A DNA stretch of 64,000 nt, taken from NCBI RefSeq assembly GCF_963678635.1, contig NC_087064.1, positions 70,307,465-70,371,464 of the forward strand. The letters are read 5' to 3'. Of the stretch, positions 32,033-41,292 are shown one piece after another. The DNA is from Symsagittifera roscoffensis (taxonomy: Eukaryota > Xenacoelomorpha > Acoela > Convolutidae). The translations under genes were made by a program, and so were the position numbers. The notes under the pieces were generated by a model. The model was not told the DNA's origin and did no database searches. It saw only the letters and a program-made list of their open reading frames with translations. Numbering within the stretch: position 1 is the stretch's first letter; each line of letters opens with the position of its first letter.

Positions 32033-32467
32033 GTGCCCTATACTTGCTTAAAATGTGCATGGTTGTACGAATATGCCAAGAAGCATATGTCGAAGCACAG
32101 CAGAGTGTACAGTGCGTATCAGCTGGACATTGGAGCAGGAGTTTTCAAGCGAGCTTTTGTAACTCATCGGAATGCAGTGACCACCGCAGTGAAGAGGACG
32201 TCTAGAACAAGTGAGTGTGATGGGAGAGAAAGAGAAGAAATGTTGAAGGAAGACTTGGAGATAAACGTGACGGTGTGCCTCCACAAAAGCTTCTGCCGAA
32301 ACAGGGAAACTAACGTAGATCCTCTACCTTGTTGCAAACAAAGGGTAGAAGAGCAGAATTGTTGGAGGACTGCCTCCAACAGCGTCAGAAAAGCTACCGA
32401 CGTGTTGCAAGACACTGAGACTAAAAGTGCGAAGTCAATGTCGCAGGATGAGGAGATGGAACCTTGA
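32033..32467 (+). pseudogene. Terminal gene segment of a second, 5'-truncated large LTR element
   Basis: 144 open codons. From about residue 6 the protein aligns with the C-terminal segment of the second polyprotein at 55806-56216. Shared features are a Y-E-x-A-K-(K/R)-H block, QLDIG(A/P)G, KRAF(V/L)THRNAVTTAVKR, a Cys/His cluster CLH(K/N)SFC and LPCCK. The frame is intact here, whereas its paralog reaches this segment after a frameshift. Everything upstream is missing and replaced by a LINE tail. The function is unknown. The conserved Cys and His residues suggest metal binding. Confidence 0.75.
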
Positions 32468-33299
32468 CAAATAGCCGAAAAACAAGACGCAAAAAGAAGA
32501 AAAATTAGAAGAATTTAGAAGATTTAGAACTTCTAAACGACAAAAACAAAGAGTGAACAAGGAAGTACACAAAAAAGCAACAAAGGAGAAGATGTTAAAA
32601 CTCAAAATTGTTTATGTGAGAAACACTCAAATGAAAAACGAAGCAACTAAGTTTGCAAGTGAAACTGAAGAGAAAACTTTTAGTTGAATTTTGAAGATTA
32701 AAGAGTTTGTTGAATTTATAAATTTGCGTTGTGATTTTATTTAGGGGCTTTAGAGATACTTTCTATTTATTTAGAAAGGCTTGAGTGGAGAATATATTAA
32801 AAATTCCAGCCTGCGTGACTGTTTTTGATCAACTAAGACGACTGATCACTTTGTGGTGATTTGAAAGGCTTGGGTAATCTCTTGAAGTGGGAGATTATTT
32901 CATTGTTCCTTCTAACCACCGAGTTTCTTAATTTTAACATTCAGGAACAATAACAACTAAATTTCCGAAGGGAAGAAGTTTAATAGGATAGTCCTGCCTC
33001 CCAACACTGCGTCCCAACACTTTTTAAACCAAGGAGAAAAAGTTTTAAATCGGGAGATAGACATTAGAAGTCAGAAATTTTTTTTTATCTTAAGTTATAT
33101 CCTCGAAATTCCAGATTAGCGAAAGAATTTGGAGGGCTATAATCGTGTAGTATGATGCCATTTGTATTTTGCGGTGAGTCGATGTGACGTGGATAAAAGT
33201 GATTTCATGCATTTTGTAAATTCTGTTCGATGGCACTGTACCATTTTGATTAAGACTACGAGACTTAATGAGGACATTGACTGGGCTGTCCGGGGATTA
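32468..33299 (+). other. 3' untranslated region of the truncated large-element copy
   Basis: Collinear with 56217-56998. Shared islands are GAGTTTCTTA(A/G)TTTTAA at 32921 and 56600, GTAGTATGATGCCA at 33149 and 56836, and GGACATTGA near 33272 and 56970. It ends with a purine-rich GTCCGGGGATTA directly before the LTR. Confidence 0.7.
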
Positions 33300-34213
33300 T
33301 GTGACCTTCGACCAGAATGTATCAAAATGTAAGTTTGAACTCGAATTTTTATTGTGACATCGGAGTGGGAAGATTAACGGTTTTAACGAATTAGTGGTGT
33401 TAATTGTTCATTTTGATGAAAGCGGAAGGGTTAATTTGGACTGAAATGTTAATTTTCAAAAATTCGTTCGAAAAGAAAAACGTCGAAATTTCGCGCCAAC
33501 TGAAAACTGCGAAAAGAAACAAAACAACAGAATTCGTGAAGAAAAACGGTGAACGGCAGTTGTGAGAGACAGATCGAAATTGGAATAGAAAACGACGATC
33601 AGACCATTCCGAGTTGTAACGATTGTGCCGCTACAAAAGTTACAAAACGAATCCCGAGAATCAGGAAGGGTATTGGGACGACGTGTCCAGCCTTCCGAGA
33701 AGAAACAAGAGCGTTATTTGCCCGGATTCCAGAATCCGGAGGGGTCTCGGAAAAAAAATTTAACTCTCCATTTTATGAACTTTTCACTTCTGGTCATGTC
33801 CTGAATTGAATTAAGAACATCTAAATTGGTTTTTAGATTATGGGAAGCTGGGAGTTAAGGGAAAGAGTTGATCCGTTTTCGATGGGGATGATGATTTTTA
33901 TCTACTGAACAAAAACAATAGTAATATAATGAATAAGCAGTAGCCCTGTTTTTAGGAGTGACCTCGTGGTCTGGGGATACTAAGACCCAGCCATGAGCTC
34001 ACTATTTCTGCATGTAATTAAGTTAATAAGAGCGTTCTGAGCGAAGCCGGAAACAGTAACGTTTTTTGACGACCCGATGTTTGAAAGACCACCAAAAGAA
34101 CTGGCTTTGGCAGAGACGTTGAAAAACATGTAGAGCTGTGTTTAGACGCTGGCCTGTCGTTTTAGAATCTAGCTTTATTTTCCGTCGATATGTACTTCCG
34201 GGCGAATGTTACA
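33300..34213 (+). repeat. 3' LTR of the truncated large-element copy
   Basis: It begins TGTGACC right after a purine-rich tract and ends GGGCGAATGTTACA, so TG...CA, about 914 bp. It is a diverged relative of the LTRs at 34730 and 56999: the same start (TGTG(A/C)C), the same end, the TTTTCAAAAATTCG block and an internal hairpin. Its tail, but not its head, is nearly identical to 62413-62767. Confidence 0.7.
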
Positions 34214-34501
34214 ATAAAGTTAACTATCATTTGGCAATTAAAGTGTTCAATTTTTTATCATTATCACTTCCATGTCTAGAAAATGCCAAGGATTTTGACT
34301 GGAATATGTGATGAAGGGATTCCTGATTGTAACTTCGGTTTTTCTGGTACTTATTACAAACACAAGACTAACAGCAACATCGAAATAGTTACAACATTAT
34401 CATACTTCCTGAATTCTATAAGTGACATTTGATTTGCTGAGCCGCAAGGTTCTAAAAGTGGCGTTTAATTTGCAGAGTCTGTTGAAAGTTTTCTTTTTCA
34501 G

Positions 34502-34730
34502 AAATATGCAGAGCTTACAAGAAAGAATCAAAAAAGAAAGCGAATTTTATTCGAAGAATCAAAAGGAGATGCAAAAGCTATTAGAAAACAGACAGAAGCT
34601 TGATGCACAAATTAGTGATAATAATCTTGTGAAATCAGTGCTTGATGACTTAGAGCTATTAAGTTTTTTTATAATTTTTACAGACGTGCACATTTTTTTG
34701 GCAATTTTATTTATAAAAAGTTTCTATGAT
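34502..34730 (+). pseudogene. Prefoldin subunit 6-like exon fragment, left copy
   Basis: A TTTTCTTTTTCAG acceptor precedes an ATG at 34506. The 50-codon frame to 34655 matches the N-terminal coiled coil of prefoldin subunit 6, with the diagnostic RQKL.AQ..(E/D)NN.VK pattern seen here as NRQKLDAQISDNNLVK. After it, AT-rich sequence leads to VHIFLAILFIKSF, which parallels the family's V.KLIGPVLIKQ segment but has lost the Gly-Pro. The position of the expected donor reads CT instead of GT. This is a fragment of a host chaperone gene lying between two LTR elements. A second copy sits at 63069-63299. Confidence 0.7.
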
Positions 34731-35603
34731 GTGCCATTCTGCCAGATTGGCACAGCGCAACCTTCCGGCGAAACACGAAAAAACGATTAAAGGCCTTAAC
34801 GACGAAAAAGTGCTGCGAAGGAGGGTAAAAAAATTCTAGAACATTCTATTTTTCAAAATATCGATTGTCGAATAAATATTTCTCAGAAACACGAAAAACG
34901 GCCATTTTGACCGAAAAAGGTAACAACAGCAAATATAGTGAAAAGCAGTCGCACGAGAACGATAAAAACACGAAGCATCTTATCGTGACAATCACGCACG
35001 ATAAGACCCTTAGCAGAAGAAAATGGTGAGAAGGGAGGCTTCAGTGGGGAAGTAGTGGAGACCAGTACCCTCCCGTGCCACGAATTGAGAGTAATAACGA
35101 CGTTGTTACAAGAAAAACACGGAAGCGGAGGCTCGGCCCCCCAGAGACAGTATATGGTGAAGGACTATAATAAACTGACTTTTTAGCTAATCTGATGCCA
35201 TAGAACTTTGAATTAACACCGGTATTGTTTGAAGTTTTAGAATATGAGTAGCTAGGAAGAGGAAAGGGTCAATCCATCTCCAATGGATTTGATATAGAAC
35301 TGTCACCAAAAACATAGTAAAATAGGTTATTCGAGCCGTTTTTTTAATAGCAATCACGTAGTTTGAGGATCTGAGACCCAGCTATGTGGTTGTGTTCGCA
35401 TGTACACGAAAGCTGATCAAAAGTCGTTTGACTGATGGCCTAAAAATAGTACATTTTTACTTAGCCCTAAACAGACCAGAAAATCAACTGGCAAGGTCGA
35501 GACGGTGAAAAACGAGTAGAATTAAGGTAACTGACGCCTGCCAGTCGTTAATAGGTACTTTTTCTACGTTCTGTCACTGTGTAGTATTTGGGCGAATGTT
35601 ACA
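34730..35603 (+). repeat. 5' LTR of the giant element
   Basis: TGTGCCATTC...GAATGTTACA, 874 bp. It is collinear with 56999-57654: shared GCCAGATTGGCACAGCGCAAC, CTTATCGTGAC and AGTAGCTAGGAAGAGGAAAG, with scattered substitutions and a C-tract difference. Internal inverted repeats are CTTATCGTG/CACGATAAG (34979-35005) and CACGTAG/CTATGTG (35355-35388). Confidence 0.8.
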
Positions 35604-35615
35604 TAGACGTCTTTA

Positions 35616-35632
35616 TGGCGCTCCTGGGTGGG
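35616..35632 (+). promoter_or_regulatory. Candidate tRNA primer binding site
   Basis: TGGCGCTCCTGGGTGGG lies 12 bp after the 5' LTR. It starts with TGG (complement of tRNA CCA) and its complement parses as a tRNA 3' end: T-stem GGGTGG partner, seven acceptor bases, discriminator G, CCA. The tRNA identity is not known. Confidence 0.45.
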
Positions 35633-37349
35633 CCTGTTAAAGGCATGAGACCATCATGATCAGCAAACGTTTCAGCGACGAACCCTCCGCTTCGGGCGTA
35701 TGCCCGAGTTAGAGGCCTTAGTGACCTTTATTGTACTAGGGGGAAGGTGTGTACCCTCCGCCTAATACTATTTAGCTTTTTAACCTAGTTAACACCGAAA
35801 ATTCCGGAGGCCGGAGGGTTAGGTGGGAAGTCATGAGCCCGCTTGCCCCAAGGTCTCGGGACCAAAAACAATTGAAGAGAAAGCGTAAAATCAAACAAAA
35901 ATAGTGTATAACCAAGAAAAAGCCAAAAACAAAATTATTTGAAAACAAAAAAAGTACAAAAAACAGTAAAAAATCCAAAAAAGACCAAAAATAATAAAAA
36001 ATCTAAAGTGACAGCTTAGATGTTATACCCGGACGAGATGTGATCTGACCTTCCTATTTGTTGTTGTTTCAGATTGATTTAGATCATTTCTGATAGAAAG
36101 ATTGTGGGTTTTGGTGACGGGTTGGGTACGCTCCCTTGAGTGTAATTTGAGTATTTAAGGACGTTAATGGTGATTTTGCCGGTGACCGGATGGTAGAGTG
36201 GCAAGTTGACCGACGTGTTCCACACTCAACAGGGGCATCAGGGACAAAATCCACAACGACTGTTGGGTATCGTTGAAACAATTTTAGTATGGTATTTTGG
36301 TGCAAAGGAGGGTAGAGTAATATTCATTAACGACTACAAATAGATTATTTTCCTTACGATATATTACTTATCTCCTATTTAGACCCGCGAAACACCCCAA
36401 TTTTGTCGAAAATTACCGATTTTCGACCTAGCTGTTGACCCCCAAAATTTTGGATATCCGAGCTTTTCCGAACAGCAAGAAGCTTTTACACAAGGAGTTA
36501 CTACGTAGTTCGATCCCCCTGACTAAAGAAACCGCTTGAGAAAAGACTCAGTAGAAGTAAGAAAAAACTAAATTTTTTCGATCAAAATTTTGATAATTTC
36601 CCGAATTTTGTCAATTTGTTTTGGGGATCGAGTTTTTGAATTTTTAGAGTTAGAGCAATAAACGTTTTTGCCTCAGGATTATATTATCATAACGTGCTCG
36701 GTTACTAGAGAAATTTTTGAGTAACCCTCCGATTAGTTCCGTGGACAGAGCTAACGACTTAAAGATTGGAAAAGGAAGGAATCGGAGGGTCCAAATTTGA
36801 TAGTTATTGGCCTAATTTTTGTTTCCAAACCAATTTTGGTCCGATTTCTTGCATTGTTCCAGTGCCGTACGGGGCTACTTTGCTCGTTTCAATTTTTTTT
36901 AGGCACTTTCAATATGAATTGCGGAAAAAGTCTTTCAGAACCTATATAGGTGGTGAAAAAAGGCCATTTTGACCAACGCGTTTTTGGCGAATTCTCAAAG
37001 ACTAGCCAACCGATCGGGATAATTTTGGTACCATAAGTCGACATTTTTAACCAATTTGCGGACTGCAGTTTTTTTTGGGTTGATAATCTCGGAAAAGAAA
37101 ATTTTTTTTAGAATTTGTTAGTTCGAAGGGTCCAAATTTAGGGAACCCTCCGAGCGGCAGAAAATTTTATTAGATCATCTTTTTATCCTACTGGGTAAGT
37201 TGACCCGAGAGGGTGGGTAAATTTTCCACGAGACCCTGCGAAGAAGTTAAAACACCCCCCCCCCCCACAGAGAATTTAGCTTGTTTTGACACCTTCTGAG
37301 ACTACTCCGAGACCCTTCCAAGTGAGATTCGAAAAACTTGAAATTTTGA

Positions 37350-37550
37350 AGGAACCCTCCGAAGTAACCCTCCGGAGCGTATTAAGCCTCTTATTAACCC
37401 TCCTTAGTGAGTTCAAGGGGACCCTCCGAAGTAACTCGGGTGATTTAGGTACCCTCCGAAGTAACCCTCCGAGGTAAGCTAAGTGTCTTGACAACCCTCC
37501 GAAGTAACCTCTGGAGTGACTTAAGCCTCTTAACAACCCTCCTTATTGAA
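37350..37550 (+). repeat. CCCTCCGAAGT-type minisatellite
   Basis: About nine degenerate copies of AACCCTCCGAAGTAA or ACCCTCC(G/T)(A/T) lie within 200 bp, interspersed with TTAAGCCTCTTA(A/T) repeats. More isolated ACCCTCCG copies extend over 35680-37150. Confidence 0.65.
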
Positions 37551-37751
37551 AATTTAGGGGTGCCTTCTGGGGCAATTTGAGCAACTAAAATATCCATTTA
37601 GAATCGGAATAAAAGGTCAACTACCAACGGGCGTGCATATTAGGATCACAGGAGCCCATTTGACCCGGAGATTTGTGATCAACTTTGAATTCTAGATCTG
37701 GTCTGACGGAAGTACCCGAACCAAGATTTTTTTTATTGTTATTTTGGTTGT

Positions 37752-38045
37752 GTGGTTGCCTTGAGCTACTTAATAGGAAAGCTCGGGCAATCCGGGAACA
37801 CATAAAAGAAGAGCTCGGTGAGTGTATTAGGCAACTACACACTCACTTGAGAAGAAAAGTTGTCCCCTGCTCTCGTGCACTTGGGGCGTCCCGGGTGTGG
37901 GGGAGCTTTTTCATAGACTTTGGAGATTTTCGATCAGAAGTTGCCTTGAGCTACTTAGTAGGACAGCTCGGGCAATCGCAGGACACCTAAAAGAAGACCT
38001 CGGTGAGTGTATTAGGCAAATGCACATTCATTTGAGAAGACAGTG
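37752..38045 (+). repeat. Imperfect direct repeat in the leader
   Basis: Two copies of about 105 bp spaced 188 bp apart share TTGCCTTGAGCTACTTA, AGCTCGGGCAATC and CTCGGTGAGTGTATTAGGCAA. Both could encode a related peptide (LGECIRQ.H.HLRR), and substitutions between copies leave that peptide largely similar, but neither has a clear start. Confidence 0.6.
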
Positions 38046-38513
38046 TTCGTTCTTTTGGAGTGTTCTGATCGAGGGCAGTCTTTTTCTTTAAGATTAAGTT
38101 TTATTTATCTATTCCTGAATCATCACTGTTGTTTTTCAAAAAATTGTTTGAGATTAACAAAGCAGTGATTTGATACGAGTGTGGCGATAAAATTGATACT
38201 GACGAAAGGTCGCTGTCACCTGTAGGATATTCTTATCTGATTATCAGTTGAGTTTTGTGTATTGACTATATCTTCTGAAAATTTTGTGATACTGCTATAA
38301 TAGGCAACTGGGTGGAGTTAGCATTATCTTAATACTAAGCAAGCCCTATGTGTAACCTTAGCTGAGTCATTAATTTCACCACTAAGAAATCTAGGGAACA
38401 TTCTTGATATTGAAGGAGTCGAGTAGGCAGCGTTAAGTAAATTATTTTAAACTTGTTCGCGGTACGTGTGCATTACCATTAATTGGTACGAATATCACTA
38501 TTCATTACAAAAT

Positions 38514-40436
38514 ATGCAGCGTAGAGACTCGTTAGGATCGAATTCTAAGATTCCAACGCTGAGCAAGGGGAGCACGCGAAAATTTAAATCTAGGCGTAGC
38601 CAATCTTCGTTTAGCAGCGCTTCCGACGTTTTTGCTGACGACGAATCGACTAAAGGTCAAGCTGATCTTTCAGTGAACGGAATGAAACCAAGAAGCGAGA
38701 TGAACCTGGTGGGCGAAGTGCCGAGGTCGTACCGTTGAGCGAGGCGCTTGTGGACTCCTTTGAAGAAGGGGAACAAACGCTCATCCGACCCGACTTTGAG
38801 CCAGGTGAGGACCTCGAACGGGAAGAAATCGAAAGAACGGAAGAGGCCTCGGAGTTATTCAAGGGAATGTCAAAATCGGAGACTAAGACTCATAAGTGGA
38901 GAAAAGAACAATCATCTCTGGTCAAGCAGAGTAAAAATGCGATGATGTCGAGTATAAGTCCAAGTGAAGAACAAACGGGTTCGAAAGCCAAGAAGAGCTG
39001 GAAGTCTTTGTACGATGAGCGCAAGGCTTCACTACGAACTGAAGGTCTATCTTCCAGTTATGATCATCCGGAGGTAACCCATCCGGATGTAGATTTCACG
39101 CCGTGCCCAAGGAACGAATTGAGCAGGAAGGCTTTGTCCGCCTCGCCGACCAGGCCCATGTCTGATGGGATAACGATGGGAGCGTCCTCAACGTTCGATA
39201 GGTTGATGATGTCGATGGACAAGCAAAAGGGCGGCGCGTCATCAAGTGCCAGGCTGCAAACGCAGTTGACCTCATCTTCTCTGGGTCTAACCCCGGCGTT
39301 GGGGGCGGTTGGCGATATAAGTGACATGTTTGCTGGCGTAATGACAGGCCTGGAAGAACTGCGACAGGACATGACTAAGAGAATAGATCGAGTCGAGGAG
39401 AGAGCTCACCAGGGTCAAGAGAAATTGCGAGATGAACTGACACACGTAAAGTCGCAGGCGAGAGTCGATCAGGCTCAATTGATTCGCAACACCGATCAAT
39501 GCCTGGCGGAGAGTTTGGCTCAGGCGAACAAGGAGTCAAAAGAAAGAGAAATTAGGATGACGAGAGAGATCGAGCAGTTTTTGAACGATCACGACATTAC
39601 CTATGCTCACACGATGACTAGCCTGAAAACAAGGTTAGATGCCAAAACTGACCTGATGATGCGGAAGCTTTACGAAATCTTAAGCGGGAGCAATCGGGAG
39701 GAGCGTTCCGCCCCAAGGGAGCGTTCACGCCAGGAAAATGATGGAGATGGAGCTCGCAGCTATGCCGGGGCACAGCAAAGTTCGAAATCGAATTACAAAT
39801 CTAAGCAAAGGGAGCGGCCCAGGGCAGCCCCATCGAGGCCAGGTTGGACAAACCCGATCCCGCCGGAGGCGGATGCCATCCCGGAGACAAGATTGCCCAC
39901 TTTGCCACAAGTCAGATCAGTGCCAGATCTGACTACGGTCTCACAGGACACAACAATGTATGCTTCGATGTTTGAGCCTCTGAATAGATCGCTCGAAACA
40001 TTCATCACCAAGCTCTCGAAGTCAACCGAGAGATGAGAGAGGTCAAGAAGGACACTTAAAAAGCCGAAATCATACAAGGACGAGTCAGACGGTTGCATCG
40101 ATACTTGGATAGAGGTGATGAAATTGCACTTTGAAGAAGAGAATCTCTCAAAGAAACAGTAATGCAACGCACTGACAAGCAACTTGAAGGGTACCGCCCT
40201 AAATTGTGTGATAGCGAAGAGGGCCAATGAACGAGACAGTGCTCGCAAGATATTCGACATCCTGCTGAACCGTTTCGGCTCTGGAGTACAAGGGCATCAG
40301 GCTATGGTGAAGTTCGAGAAGAGGCGTCGAAGAGATGACGAATCCATAGACAAGTTTTTGGACGACCTTGAATTACTCAGAGGAGAAGCAATCCCGATGA
40401 GAGAATATCGGAGCGGAACTTAGCGATTGCCTCGAA
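38514..40436 (+). pseudogene. gag: Gag N-terminal and capsid region, broken
   Basis: ATG 38514 opens 74 codons, then the frame shifts near 38730 into the 38735-40036 ORF (433 codons). This holds a charged, S-rich matrix-like part and a long coiled coil (about 39345-39640, heptads of E/R/L). The same frame continues past TGA 40034 and TAA 40160 into a capsid-like segment (IDTWIEVMKLHFEEEN, FGSGVQGHQAMVKFEKRR, DKFLDDLELLR) typical of gypsy Gag. Another shift near 40379 moves to the frame of the zinc-knuckle region. It would form virus-like particles around element RNA. The lesions show the copy is inactive. Confidence 0.75.
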
Positions 40437-40440
40437 GTTC

Positions 40441-41238
40441 ATGGATGGAGTAAACAGTGACGAGCTGAAAACCATGCTAGCCACACACTTCACCCTGTCG
40501 CTTGACCAGGTACCCACGCCCGATGATTTGCGTATGAAGTCGCGTGAGTACTTGCTCATAAAAGCGAGGGCGGAAAACCATTACAGCAATTATGGCAACT
40601 ACAGCGGAACAAACACTGGCGCGAACTCCAGTTGGTACAAACCTCGTGACGACATGGATAAGAGGAGGTCATGTGCGAATTGTGACTTGATGGAACACCA
40701 TGTTTCCGCATGTTCTGCTTACAAACAGAACATGAAGGCGATAGGCTACTTTCTCGACGACGTTGATGCGACCGACGAGGACCACGAAGAGTACGTTAGA
40801 GGACTCATTATGAAGTATGGACCGAGGTGCTTCTTCTGTAATTTGTAGGGACACTTCAAGTCGGACTGCACTCAATTTTGGGATGCAGTGGCGGACGCGA
40901 AACACCCCCGCCATGAAGAGGCGCTTTTGGGTGTAAAAACCAGTCGAGCACGTCTGATGAACCAGGCTGAGTCTCGAAGAAAAGAGACGACACCAAGCAA
41001 TTTTACGACTAAGAAGGTGAAGACCTTGCCTGACGAGGTGTTAGCCTCGAGCCTGGAGGCAGAGTCGGCCGGCCCGCTCAAGGTGGATTATGGTTTGGCG
41101 GTAAGGGCAGCGTTGCAGAATGTCCAACAGGAGCTAGCCACGAAGGAAGTTGAGCAATGGGTAAGGTCGGAACTGGAGAGCACAGATCTTCGGGAACAAT
41201 TTGACATTTTGAGTAAAACAACGAAAGAGGACAATTAG
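40441..41238 (+). pseudogene. Nucleocapsid region with two zinc knuckles
   Basis: One frame (same as protease-RT) interrupted by TAG 40846-40848. Knuckle 1 is CX2CX4HX4C at 40672-40713. Knuckle 2 at 40828-40869 has the same spacing if the in-frame TAG is counted as a residue, so the stop sits inside the finger. After it comes a charged segment (KHPRHEEALLGVKTSRARL) that runs to TAG 41236. The frame remains open through 41293 into the protease. The nonsense codons are therefore lesions, or readthrough sites, in a continuous gag-pol frame. Confidence 0.75.
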
Positions 41239-41292
41239 GAACCCAGAAAGCAGGGACTAAAGCTAAATGTCATATCGGGCAGAACTTTCGGC

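Larger units (their letters stand above)
35633..38513 (+). other. 2.9-kb leader of the giant element
   Basis: No long ORF. It holds a perfect small hairpin (TCGGGC-GTAT-GCCCGA, near 35694), many copies of a CCCTCCG motif, the CCCTCCGAAGT minisatellite (37350-37550) and an imperfect direct repeat (37752-37858 and 37940-38045). The length is unusual for an LTR-element leader and may include a nested insertion. Confidence 0.5.

Noticed and set aside
33549-33809. 86-codon ORF inside the 33300 LTR
   Set aside because: It lies wholly within LTR sequence, and the related LTRs do not keep the frame.
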